DNA of 64,000 bases. Source: Gerris lacustris. Taxonomy: Eukaryota; Arthropoda; Insecta; Hemiptera; Gerridae. The stretch is taken from NCBI GenBank assembly GCA_951217055.1, contig OX578276.1:156935223-156999222 (forward strand), read 5' to 3'. The translations under genes and the position numbers were made by a program. Below, in pieces: positions 30,285-40,177 of the stretch (positions are counted from its first letter, which is position 1; the number at the start of each line of letters is the position of its first letter). The notes below the pieces were generated by a model, which was not told where the DNA came from, ran no database searches, and saw only the letters and a list, made by a program, of their open reading frames with translations.

Positions 30285-31655
30285 GTAAAACTTCTTTTTG
30301 GAATGAAGTTCCTTATGGCTCGTTCTGGAGCCCGGGAGTAAAACCAAAAAAAAATCGGTCCGAGACAACTTAGACAAACTTTCTCATATACCAGTTCATA
30401 ATTACTTAGCCAATGTTTTCCATTTATTAGTTTTTGTAAGTACGTTTAATTATTATGGAAAATTGTATCAAAATTTAGCATAACAATTACTTCTCCAGGG
30501 CGGGGAATCAAACCCGGGATCTCTTTGTCCACTTTTTAGGCTTTTTTCTCAGGAACTAGATTATTCCCGGGAAAACTGCTTGTATATTGTTAGATCCGTA
30601 TTTAAATGGACTACATTTTAGAATTGTTTAATCAAAATAGTCGGAACCATTTTTTTTTTTTTTTTTTTTTTCATTTTTTCAGGTTTTTGGGGGGTACCGC
30701 CCCCAAATTTGGAGCTAAAATTCATTTCTCAATTTTGCCTCGGGGTATGATTTCTCTGAACATCTATGCCAAATTTCGTCAAAATCGGCCCTGTAGTTTA
30801 GGCTCCAGGCGTCTGCACAGACAGACGACGCGACGGACAGACATTTTTTAAAAACCACTTTTGTGGACTCAGGGGACCTCAAAACGTCTATATCCATCAA
30901 AACCACAAAATCGAATTTTCGCGCCATCACAATACGTTCTCTTTATATGAGAAAGTAAAAACGACTAAAATCACCGTCACAAAATTATAGTCACAAAATC
31001 ACCGTCACGCAAAATCCGTCACGAAATCTACCGATGACAATAACTTGAGTAGAAGATTACCGAGTTAGTTAAAATTTGGTACACATGTTAATTTACAAAT
31101 GCCCAGGCTAAGTTCGTTGGACAACGTTATCCGCCCAAGCGTTCACGCGCAACGCTCACGTCAACGTAAGCTTCAAAAATGTACAGACGGGAAAAAGTGT
31201 TATTAAGAAAGCCTGTTACTTGACTTGTTTTGTTTATTTTTGTTATATAATATGTCAAAATGTCATCTTTTGTAAACATAGAAAATAATAACGGTCTTGT
31301 TAAAAGTAAAATTGATCTGTGCTGACGCTTATTTTAATATAATTATGTATATTATTATAACACTGCCTACTTAATCCAAGAAAAAATTCCAACTTCATCA
31401 ATTTAATGAGACAAAAAACTTTTTTGAATAATTTTTTTAGTAAAACGAATACTGACACTGACACCGTTATGAAATGATAAAGATCGCTAAATTTATTATA
31501 GCGGACCTAAACGTTTAAAATAAAGAAAAAAACGTATTTACACATATCTTCCGCTCTAACGTTTAACGATTTTAATAAAACTTCTTACACATTGTCTAAA
31601 GTACTATTGAAACAGGCATGTAAAATTTCAACCTGATACAAGTAGAAGCTTTAGA
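30285..31655 (-). mobile_element. H2 element, minus strand, split by H4
   Basis: Its left side (TTCTGGAGCCCGGGAGT near 30324) and right side (from ATCACCGTCACGCAAAATCC near 31000 to GAAACAGGCATGTAAAATTT near 31611) correspond to one continuous element in the copy at 36360-36905. The H4 element at 30354-30956 was inserted in it. Internal landmarks GTTCGTTGGACAACGTTATC and GATAAAGATCGCTAAATTTA are shared with H1 and H2. Confidence 0.75.
30354..30956 (+). mobile_element. H4 element, complete copy 1
   Basis: Starts AATCGGTCCGAGACAACT. 25 bp in, ACTTTCTCATATA (30378-30390) is the exact inverse of the 3' end TATATGAGAAAGT (30944-30956). The 3' end also folds with TTCTC just upstream. Inside: a tRNA T-arm-like block read on the minus strand (CGGGTTTGATTCCCCGCCC near 30490), GTACCGCCCCCAAATTTGG, ATGCCAAATTTCGTCAAAAT near 30767 and a GACAGACGACGCGACGGACA tract near 30821. 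Frames on both strands are repeat-derived. Confidence 0.85.
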
Positions 31656-32090
31656 GTAGGGAAGAGGTATATTTTATAATATTTTAGATTAGTAGGCCGG
31701 ATAGGTAGAAAACAGTCCTATTTCAATCCAACATCCTTTAACAATCATACTCATTAACTATAATAAACTCATTATGATCAACTTTTTTCTTATATTCAAT
31801 ATATATTAATTTATTGTAAGACGCTTGCTTTAATGATACAAATAATGATTTTCTTTTCATTTTTCCTAAACTCTGCTAGGTACAAACAGTTACTTACTTT
31901 TAATTTTGCCTCTTTTTTAACTCCACCATGTATAAGTAGTTAGCAATATATACGTACTTAGCAGTGTGATTTTATAATTTATATTAATTGAAACATGTAA
32001 GGAACTTTGTTCCTTCCGGGTGTCCCATATTTGTATTCATATTTTACGATTTTGGTAGTATTCATACTACGGAACAATTAAATTTAATTT
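31656..32090. other. Unassigned AT-rich DNA
   Basis: No frame, hairpin or repeat recognised between H2 and the tRNA-like palindrome. Confidence 0.4.
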
Positions 32091-32305
32091 AAATCAAATT
32101 ATAATTATTATTAACTACGGGAAACAGACAGAGAAAAATAGACTCCAGCGCGGGGATTTGAACCACCGGCCCCTATATTTCCAGTATAGCGCTCTAACCA
32201 ACTAAGCTACGCAGGAGATATAGAGGCCGGTGGTTCAAATCCCCGCGCTGGAGTCTATTTTTCTCTGTCTGTTTCCCGTAGTTAATAATAATTATAATTT
32301 GATTT
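32091..32305. repeat. Long palindrome, arms about 94 bp, around a tRNA-like sequence
   Basis: The left arm begins AAATCAAATTATAATTATTA at 32091 and the right arm ends in its inverse at 32305; the arms match nearly perfectly for over 85 bases. The loop, about 27 bases, is the middle of a tRNA-like sequence. On the minus strand the tRNA-like unit is complete, while on the plus strand only its T-arm and acceptor half is present. This looks like an inverted duplication of one end of a tRNA-like element. Confidence 0.85.
32143..32216 (-). tRNA. tRNA-like sequence, probable pseudo-tRNA or SINE head
   Basis: On the minus strand the sequence folds as acceptor TCCTGCG/CGCTGGA (one mismatch), D arm GCTT-loop-GAGC, anticodon stem CTATA/TATAG with loop CTGGAAA (anticodon GGA) and T loop TTCAAAT. 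A box TAGCTTAGTTGG and B box GGTTCAAATCC are present. The T stem has two mismatches, and GGA would be serine although the variable loop is short (5 nt), unlike tRNA-Ser. No CCA is encoded. I therefore read it as a tRNA-derived repeat rather than a working gene. Confidence 0.55.
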
Positions 32306-32335
32306 AGATTATAATAATAATAGTAATAGCAATGA

Positions 32336-32404
32336 TAGTACTTGCTATGTCTTCAATCTTAGTCTGTTGCCTGCGATCCACGCTTTACTTTTCCTCTTTT
32401 TCTC
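32336..32404 (-). mobile_element. Fragment of the neighbouring RTE LINE
   Basis: GTCTTCAATCTTAGTCTGTT with TGATCCACGCTTTACTTTTC-like text repeats 33297-33345 with few changes. On the minus strand it encodes KRKSKAWI, as in the LINE. It is joined directly to the Spb1-like coding fragment. Confidence 0.7.
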
Positions 32405-32738
32405 TATCTTCATCTTAGCTTGTTTTAGTTTTCTTAATGTCCTCTTCTTCCTTGCCTTTCCTTCAATAACTTTCTTAATGGGTCTGACATTCAGCTCCTC
32501 TGTCTCCTTTTTGTATTTCCACCAACGCCTTAGGTACAGGAGCTTCCTTCCTAAGGTGAACTGTTTGATACTCTCTAAACCAATCTGGAAGATTATTATC
32601 TTGACTTTCATAATTCTTTAGATTTTCATTATTCTCTTGATCTTGAGCTAAATCTTTCTTGAGAGATAAAAATTCTTTCTTTTCATCACTTTTATCTTTA
32701 CTTCTTTCATTATCTTTCTCGCTGTGGTAGCCTTGCAA
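32405..32738 (-). pseudogene. Pseudogene fragment of Spb1/FTSJ3 rRNA 2'-O-methyltransferase, C-terminal domain
   Basis: Two minus-strand frames joined by a one-base shift near 32512 read LPDWFREYQTVHLRKEAPVP, KALVE, then YKKETEELNVRPIKKVIEG and KARKKRTLRKLKQAKMKIEK. This matches the Spb1 C-terminal domain of the nucleolar methyltransferase that modifies pre-rRNA in 60S assembly (LP.WF..EE..H, ..VEEYK, N.RPIKKV.EAKARKKRR). The acidic/lysine-rich stretch before it is less conserved. The frameshift, the altered DEEKH region, lack of the methyltransferase domain and joining to RTE sequence indicate a retrocopy remnant. The resemblance is from memory of the family; it is strong over about 60 residues. 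Confidence 0.85.
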
Positions 32739-33037
32739 GGCTTAAAAGTTCCTCTATCACAATACATCATCGGCAATTTCATAATTAACTATGTTTACAT
32801 TTTACAATTAAATAAATAAACAATAGATTTTAGTAGTAATAAATAACAATAATACATAAAATATAATTTGGACTTGACTAGAATTACTATTGATAACATA
32901 AAAGTACAACAATAACAATAGATAACCAAAATAACTAGAATAATAGAATAACAGTGACTAGAATAACAGTAAGGCATTAATTTACGGCATTAACAAATAA
33001 TTTATGGGTATAATTTAAATAATTAATAAAATAAAGT
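32739..33037. other. AT-rich spacer between pseudogene and RTE ORF
   Basis: Could be the 3' untranslated part of the RTE LINE, since it follows the stop at 33038 on the minus strand. Nothing else is seen. Confidence 0.4.
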
Positions 33038-33806
33038 TTAGTCTCTATTCAACCACTCTTCAGCATACACTCTTGCCATTCTCTTCCATTCCTGTCTGTC
33101 TAAGGCAACCCGTTTCCACGTCTCGTTTCCACAGCACGCCTTCATTTCGGTAGTCCCATTTGATATGTGGCCTTCCTTTTTTCCTTTTCCTATCCATAGG
33201 TATCCATTCCAGGATTTTCTTTGTCCATCTACCATCATCTGTTCTGATGATATGCCCTGCTCATTTCCACTTCTTAGCAATGATAGTACTTTCTATGTCT
33301 TCAATCTTAGTCTGTTGCCTGATCCACGCTTTACTTTTCCTCTCTTTCCTTCCTATCTTTAGCATACTCCTCTCCATTCTTCTCACCGCTACTCTAATCT
33401 TTAAAATATCCCCCTTCGTCATGCTCCATGTTTCACAGCTGTAAAGAATTACAGGTTTGACCACACTGTTCCATAACTTCACTTTATATTTTATTTCTAT
33501 ATTTGACCTGAACAAATTGCGGTAGTTATTATAAGCACGCCATCCTAGACCGATTCTTCTACTGATTTCTTTAGAAATATTCTTTTTTTCCCCAGAAGTT
33601 GCCCTAAGTAAATAAATTCTTCGACCTCTTCAATATTTCTCCCTTCCAAGGTTAAATAAATATCTTCCTCGCAGTTTACAGTCATGATCTTGGTTTTCCC
33701 CCTGTTTATTTTTAATCCAACTTTCTTTGCACTCTCTGCTAGTTCGTCCATCATGGTTATTACTTCCAACTTTGTTCTTCCTTTGAGCACTACGTCGTCA
33801 GCAAAT
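33038..33806 (-). pseudogene. RTE-like LINE reverse transcriptase, C-terminal fragment
   Basis: Minus-strand reading begins at the catalytic loop [12 protein letters not shown] near 33806, immediately beside a long (TA)n tract. It continues [24 protein letters not shown], frame change near 33540, KLWNSVVKPVILYSCETW, MLKIGRKERKSKAWI, frame change near 33270, WNGYLWIGKGKKEGHISNG and a final WKRMARVYAEEW before the stop. Order and motifs match the RTE copy at 20111-21203, though the two are clearly different families. Truncated upstream of the FADD motif. Confidence 0.8.
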
Positions 33807-33809
33807 TTA

Positions 33810-33932
<123 letters not shown>

Positions 33933-34302
33933 CATGTATGTGTATAACATGGCCGCTGATAAGGAAGGTTCGACTGGAGCCGGCTCCTGCATCTTACAGT
34001 GCAAAATGTGGAAAATGTAACAACGTGCTATTAGGTAATAAAAAAGACATTATATGCCACAATTGTGGATATATTTACCATTCCGCGTGTTCCGGACTTA
34101 GTAGATCGGTTATTAAAGCCTTATTATCCGAAGAAGAAGACAAGGGTCTCTCTTGGACTTGCAACAAGTGTCTTGACGATGTGCAAAATGATTTAACCAC
34201 CGCACAAATACTTTTAACTCTTATTAGTAAAATGACGAGCTATGAAAATGAAATAGTGAATTTAAAAAATATAAATTGGTAAGGCGTGAATCTCACGTAA
34301 AA

Positions 34303-34997
34303 AGGGTTTCGTTGGTATTGTGAACACAAAATTAGTAAGGGGGGGAGGGGAGATAAGTTTTGATTTTTTTTTGACAAAATGGCGCGCAAAATTAAATGTT
34401 AACATCAAGTGTTATACATTTTTGAAATTTACTCTTCAATACCTTTCATTTGATACCCCACTCAAAATAAAAAAAAATAAAAAAATCGGATAACATTAAT
34501 TATCCGCCATCTTGGATTTCCAGTAAATCAGATCAAATTGCTAATCTTATTTTTTCTATAGCCCAGCAGACCACACATTTTGCATATTTTTCTATATTTT
34601 TAGTAATAGCGGAAATACGATTTTAGGGGGGGGGGGGGACACTCAAAATTTCGATGTTTTTTGACAAAATGGCGCTGAAAATTAAGCACTATCTCTAAGT
34701 GGTATATATATTTCTATTCTACTCTTCAATACCTTTCATTTGATACCCCACTCAAAATTTAAAAAAAAAAATTTTTTGTCGCGACGTGAATTATCCGACA
34801 TTTTGAATTTGAACAGCTGATAATATTGAGTTCGCTATATTTTTCCTGTGTGCGCGTCAAAACGATCTTTTATACTAGAAAGTTTCACGTTTTTATCTTT
34901 TTTGGTTCTTAAGTTATTGGAACCGTACAGAGTGACAGACAGACACAGGAACAAAACTATAAGGGTTTCTTTTTTTTGGTTTTACCAACGAAACCCT
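34303..34997 (+). mobile_element. H3 element, complete, inserted in LINE ORF1
   Basis: 5' end AGGGTTTCGTTGGTA (34303-34317) is the exact inverse of the 3' end TACCAACGAAACCCT (34983-34997). The 3' end also folds on AGGGTTTC at 34962-34969. Interior: about one and a half of the 296-bp units seen in the copy at 21204-22271, GCGCGTCAAAACGATCTTTT, and a GACAGACAGACAC tract at 34934-34946. AAAAAG stands on both sides. This copy defines both ends of the family. Confidence 0.9.
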
Positions 34998-35244
34998 AAA
35001 AAGGTATTTCTTGAAAATTTTAATAGTAATAGTTTTGATAAGAAAAACACGTCTCAAAACCCATCTGATAAATGGGTTTTGAGACGTGTTTTTGATAAAG
35101 CAGCTGGACATAATGATGAATTAAATACAAAGGCAACACTGACATCTGATAATGCCGCTTCCAGCGATCACAAAACAAAATGTTGTAAACAACACTGGAA
35201 TTAAATCAGCTGATGCAAATAAACAAACCATGTGAATTAAAAAT

Positions 35245-35584
35245 TGACTGCCAATCAGTGTGGCACATAGCTTCCTCGCAACCTATCATGTACATTATTG
35301 TTATATTAACATTAAAATTATTGTTATATTACTTTATTGTTAATGGTATAAAAACTATTAATAGTTTTAGCGATCTTTACACTTCATAGCGGTGTCGCTG
35401 TTGGTTTTACTGAAAAATTGTATTGGAATAAAATGTTTGTCTCATTGAATAGATGAAGTTTGATTTTCTTCCCGGCCTAAAATTCCAATTTTAAATTTGA
35501 AGTTCACGTTTACGCGAGCGTTGCTCGTGAAAGCTTGGACGGATAACGTTGTCCAACGAACTCGTCCTGGGAATTGGTAAAATA
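35245..35584 (+). mobile_element. H1 element, 3'-truncated, inserted in LINE ORF1
   Basis: Begins TGACTGCCAATCAGTGTGGC and matches H1 to ATTGGTAAAAT, where it stops. The CAAAATCGG block, microsatellite and terminal hairpin are absent. ORF1 sequence resumes directly at 35585. H1-type copies that end at an internal site suggest alternative 3' termination. Confidence 0.85.
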
Positions 35585-35933
35585 AGTCTCCCAGGACACA
35601 GAAACTCTTAAAACTGAGTTTGCTCTTGTAAAAGCGGCAGAAGTCGAAACGCGGAAAAAAATAACTGACCTAGGAAACAAGACAAGGAGAAATAATTTAA
35701 TTTTTTTTATGGTGTTTCTACTCAGCAATGATGATTTGACTTCAATCCTAAATCGATTCACCCGAGACATACAGGAAATTGACTCTGGAAGTATTTATAA
35801 CAATAGTGACCATCCACTATAATTAAAGGATATATCAGAGATAATATATCAGTCATTGTTACGGCCATTTAGTTTTTAGGTTTTAATTTTTTTTTTTCGT
35901 AGTATTTAATAATTATTTTTACTATGAATTATA

Positions 35934-36200
35934 GTCTAGTGCTAGTGCAATTGTCAAAAAAATAGGGGGTTGCTGTGCAAAAGATCAGGTAGTTCTAATT
36001 TTTTAATACGTTGTTAGTATAGGGACTGTTACTAGAAATCCAAGTTTTCGACCTTGGCATGCGCAGGCGCGCCAGTTAGCAGCGAAAAAACGTCGATTTT
36101 TTCGACTCTCTTCCTGTTTTTTCGAAATAACACAAAAGATTTCAACTTTTCCACAAAATCTATTTCATCCTAATTTCAAGAAGAGTAAATTTGGAACAAT
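35934..36200 (+). mobile_element. Left end of a third GTCCAGTC-type foldback element
   Basis: TA then GTCTAGTGCTAGTGC resembles the end at 4621, and it keeps the order of landmarks of that arm: GGGGGTTGCTGTGCAAAAGATC, a spacer, AAATCCAAGTTTTCGACCTT. No right end was found; an H2 copy follows. Confidence 0.55.
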
Positions 36201-36359
36201 TTGCTGCTCTGTACATCCTATAGTTTCCGAGATATGACACTACAAAAATTTATGTTCTGTTACAATTTAACAGTTACCAATGTTTCAGAAGGGTTACATG
36301 TTATACACATTTATAAAACACGTAAAAAAAACTCAGTCAAAAGTAAATGTATTTCTTTA

Positions 36360-36905
36360 AATAGTTTTGGAACGAAGATACTTATAGCACGTTCTGAAGC
36401 CCGGGAGTGAATCCGAAAAAAACCACCAAAATCACCGTCACGCAAAAAGCGTCAAAAAATCTACGGATGACGATAACTTGTGTAAAAGTTGACCACCTTA
36501 GTTGAAATTTGGTACACATGTTCATTTACCAATGCCCAAGACAGGTTCGTTGGACAACGTTATCCGTCCAAGAGTTCACGCGCAACGCTCGCGTAAACGT
36601 AAGCTTCAAATTTAAAATTGGAATTTTAGGACGGGAAAAAATTCTAACTTTATCTATTTAATGAGACAAACAACTTTTATAAATATTTTTTTTTTAGTAA
36701 AACGAACACCGACTCTGCTGTGAAGTGATAAAGATCGCTAAATTTATTAAAGCGGACCTAAACGTTTTAAATAAAGAAAACAACGTTTTTACCGTTATCT
36801 TACGTTCTAACGTAACGATTTTAATAAAACTTCATACACATTGTCTAACGTACAGTACAATTGAAACAGGCATGTAAAATTTCAACCTGATACAAGCAGC
36901 AGTTT
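36360..36905 (-). mobile_element. H2 element, minus strand, uninterrupted
   Basis: Runs from CGTTCTGAAGCCCGGGAGTG at the left (its 3' side) through ATCACCGTCACGC, AATTTGGTACACATGTTCAT, GTTCGTTGGACAACGTTATC and GATAAAGATCGCTAAATTTA to GAAACAGGCATGTAAAATTT at the right (its 5' side). It lacks the GACA tract. This copy shows that the H2 at 30285-31655 was one unit before H4 entered. Confidence 0.75.
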
Positions 36906-37147
36906 TTTTTACAGTTACGTGATGTATTTTCCATTTTTAAAAGTTGATGTCCGAAGTGTTGGGTTTGTAGTTAATATAGGTGGAATATTAAGATTGTAGA
37001 GTGATCGCCCCTCTACTAGTTCCTAGTTGCTTTCTCTGTAGGCTACTCTCTACTGTCTGTAACGCACCTGATCCCCGAAAATATCCAGCATAAAAACTTA
37101 AAACTTTACGTATAACCAAACCAGGAAAATAGGGAAGCCCCAAAAAA
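36906..37147. other. Unassigned spacer
   Basis: Nothing recognised between H2 and the truncated end of a minus-strand LINE. Confidence 0.35.
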
Positions 37148-38752
37148 TCATCCGAGTTGACATTTTTTTGTTATCGGAAATGCATCATGTGAGGTGTGTC
37201 GTATACCTGGCAGGTAGAGTTTCTCTCTTAGTATCTCATGTGAGATATTGTCAAACGCCTTACTCAGATCGAGTATAGCAATTGCAGTTGCTTCGTTATT
37301 TTCAAAAGAGTCATACGCAGAATTAGTTATTATTTCTAAAGCATCTACCGTTGCCTTACCAGGTAAAAAGCCGAACTGATGTTCATAAAATATTGAATGT
37401 TTTATTAAGAAAACGAGAAGACGGGTTTTAATTACTCTGTCATAAATCTTAGAAAGTACCAGTACTAAAGATATAGGGCGGTAATTACCTATTTCATTAC
37501 GACCTCCTTTTTTATAGATGGGAGTAATTTTGCTCAATTTAAGGCAGGTTGGAAAATATCCCAGGCTGATAGAGTTATTAATTATTTGACTAGAAGGAGA
37601 GGATATATAATTAGCAAGCTTTTTGATGAAGCAGTTACTCATATCATACAAGTCGGTACTGTTTGAAGATTTCAATGAGTTAATAATTTTATTTACTTCA
37701 TCTGGAGTTGTAGGATAGAGAAATATCGATTCCTTGACAGGTTTGAACTTGCTCTGGGGAGGCTGAATGTTTTGTTTAGTATTTTTGAGTGTTTCGTTAA
37801 GATCTGAGGCTATATTGGCAAAATAGTTGTTGAATTCATCGGAGGTAAAGTTTGATTGCATTTTATGACTAACTGTAGGCTTTATTTCACTGTTAATTAA
37901 TTTAAAAATTTTCCTGCTGTCACCAATATTATTTTGTATGAAATTAGATGTTGCTTCAATTTTGCATGCCCTAAGGCTAGTTTTATAACATTTTCTTAAA
38001 AGAGAAATACGTTTTTTGATTCTTTGATCGTATAACCCTTTGTTTAAAGATGTAAGCTCAATAAGTAAGATTTTTTATTTCCTTTAATTCATTATTATGA
38101 AATTTAATGTTACTATTTTTGGTAGTGACTGTTCGTGTTTTAACAGGAAAAGAACACTTTAAAGTTTCAATAAATGTTTTCCATTAGTCTTCAATGTCAC
38201 CAGTAGAGTTACTTGATGGCCAGAGAGTTTTATTTAGTAGGTAATTTAACATAATATGTATACTTTCTTCCGAAATAAAGCGACTAGATAAAGTTTTTTT
38301 ATTTGAAACTTTTTTTTTAGATTTTTCCAGTATTTTACATGTAAGTCCGAGGTGATCTCAGAATTGATATTTAAATATTGAAGCACTAGAGGTAGCGTTT
38401 GTAAAAATATTGTCGAGGACCTCTGACTTGCCGGTCTTGTTACTTCACGAAAGAGAGGTTTTAAACCAAAAGCTGACATAGTATTTAAAACTTTAAGAGT
38501 ATCTGGATGTCCCTCATCAAGAAAATTAACATTATAGTCTGCAGCGACATAGATCTTTTTGTTCTTGTTTTAGAGCAAATTCTAACGACTTACCTAGAAG
38601 TTCATTGAATTCATCAATATTAGTGTCTGGAGATCTATAAAGACTTAGGATGACCGAGTCTTTAAATTTAATTGCAACTGCTTCAAATACTCCCTCTTGC
38701 GATAAGTTATAAATTTCTTCAATCACTGTAGGTTGCTCTATGCTCTTGTGAC
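37148..38752 (-). pseudogene. LINE ORF2 on the minus strand: endonuclease end plus RT first half
   Basis: Reading leftwards from 38752: IEQPTVIEEIYNLSQEGVFE, VAIKFKDSVILSLYRSPDTN (endonuclease core), NVNFLDEGHPDTLKVLNTMS, FGLKPLFREVTR. An EN-RT linker with frame changes follows, then from 37861 SDEFNNYFANIASDLNETLK, SNSTDLYDMSNCFIKK, TCLKLSKITPIYKKGG, NYRPISLVLVLSKIYDRVI, HQFGFLPGKATVDAL and AIAILDLSKAFDNISHEIL. It stops before the YADD motif, so it is truncated at both sides; a hAT-type end lies at 38754. CR1/Jockey-like by motif. Not the same copy as the plus-strand ORF1 at 34-35.8 kb. Confidence 0.85.
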
Positions 38753-38753
38753 C

Positions 38754-39454
38754 AGGGGTGTCCATCCCCCCCAAGTATGATAGCGCACTCCTCCCCCCCC
38801 CCCCCCCCCCCCTCCCAAGACAAACCAACCCCCAGTGGCGTATCCAGCGGCTAGGTCTGGAGGGGAGGGGCATTCGTAATGGTAACAAGAAAAGGAACTA
38901 CTTATTCAACATAGCAGCCCCCCCCCCCCCCCCCCAAAAAAAAAATAAATGTGTGCACCACCCATAAAAAATCTCCGCGCCCAAGTAACAACAACTGTTG
39001 TAGAACGTATTCGTTAGAAAATGTATATGCAGATTACTGTAGTACAATATTTCACATTTCACCGTTAGTCATGGACGTCGTCTGCAGTTAATTAATGAGG
39101 GGGGGGGATTTATGGCGGGGGGTCCGGGGGCCCTCCCCCGGAAAATTTTGATAATAAGACCTCTCAAGACAGCGCTTTAATGCATTTCTAAGGTGAAATT
39201 GAATGTGAGGATCAAATGGCTAAAACTTTTAAACTAGTAAAATTCAGAAAAATCTTACAGGTAAAAGTATAGGCCTCCCAAATCTTAATAAAAACAACAC
39301 GTCACGGCTCACGGGTCACCCACTAAGTACGTATTTTCAACTTTTGTCAAGCAAATAATGATCGCTAAAACCTTCTATACTAAGACAAAGACTAGACTAG
39401 ACCGATATTAATATTCATAACGTGAGAATGCAGGTAGAGTTGTCTAGAATAAAA
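38754..39454. mobile_element. hAT-type remnants, nested and incomplete
   Basis: CAGGGGTGTCCATCCCCCCC at 38754 resembles the MITE end at 3933. CAGTGGCGTATCCAGCGG at 38834 is another hAT-style end, followed by C runs and, at 39115, GGCGGGGGGTCCGGGGGCCC with CTCCCCCGGAAAATTTT, a subterminal block shared with the hAT element near 25718-25747. No matching opposite ends or duplications were found, so boundaries are unknown. Confidence 0.5.
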
Positions 39455-39760
39455 ATCCTGTCAAGTACTTGCCAGCAAGTTACTAAAAGGGTTTCTTCGG
39501 TCATAATTTGTTTTATTTTTTATTTATTTTTTTAAATAAAATATGTATATAACGTTGTACTTTTGGGAAGCAAGGTGTACATATATTATCCTTTAGATAT
39601 CATAGGTATGCACTTTTTTGTTCTTTTAGGGGTAATGGCAGCCAAGTTGGAAGCACAAATATATACTTGTGAACCAAATATCAACAATACCTTTAAAATG
39701 ATACCCAACTTCAAATTTTCAATGTAGAAAAGTTTTGGATCTCCTCCTTGCTTCCCAAAA
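39455..39760 (+). repeat. Dispersed repeat family E, copy 2
   Basis: TGTCAAGTACTTGCCAGCAA, TTACTAAAAGGGTTTCTTC, GGGAAGCAAGGTGTACATAT, TATCCTTTAGAT and ACCTTTAAAATGATACCCAA follow in the order seen at 23331-23885. A short inverse of GGAAGCAAGG with TACAACGTTATATACATATT lies just beyond at 39750-39790. Confidence 0.65.
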
Positions 39761-40177
39761 GTACAACGTTATATACATATTTTATTTAAAATGCACCGTG
39801 TAGGTCTACTTGTAAAGAATATTGCGCGTGCGAAGGCGGCGAATTGAGTGGCACTTTTAGTCCAGTCAAATTAGCTCAAAATGGCGGCGAATCTTGCATT
39901 AAATCATGTAGTTCCAATTTTTTCAGGAATGTGTAGGGGGTGGTCCCCTGAATAACGCCTAATAAAGTCCCATCGATTTCAAGCACCGCGGGAGGGGGGA
40001 GGGGGGGCAAAAGGTCACATTTTTCAGTTTTCGGCGTTTATCTTGAAAACGGAACGTCGCACAAAAAATAATAATCTATTCAAAATTAAAGCTGATAAAA
40101 TTATCTTTCAAATCATATACATCTTGTTTCAACCCAAGTCTTACCGTTTTTGAGATAAGAGCCGTTGAATATTAAAA

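Larger units (their letters stand above)
33950..35817 (+). pseudogene. LINE ORF1 with PHD-type zinc finger, split by H3 and H1
   Basis: An ATG at 33950 opens [12 protein letters not shown], but the zinc finger is in another frame, so a small shift near 33990 is likely. Then come [27 protein letters not shown] and SWTCNKC, a C4HC3 PHD-like finger found at the start of ORF1 in some CR1/Jockey LINEs. The frame is interrupted by H3 (34303-34997); a short segment follows (35000-35240); then H1 (35245-35584); then TETLKTEFALVKAAEVETRK, a coiled coil ending in TRRNNLIFF, the start of the FP-like domain, to the stop at 35818. No ORF2 follows. The protein would bind LINE RNA. Confidence 0.75.

Noticed and set aside
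32143..32216. Functional tRNA-Ser gene
   Set aside because: Anticodon GGA with a short variable loop and a mismatched T stem do not make a serine tRNA; the long palindrome suggests a repeat.
38754..39130. Complete hAT element starting at 38754
   Set aside because: Two different hAT-like starts are present but no matching right end or 8-bp duplication could be found.
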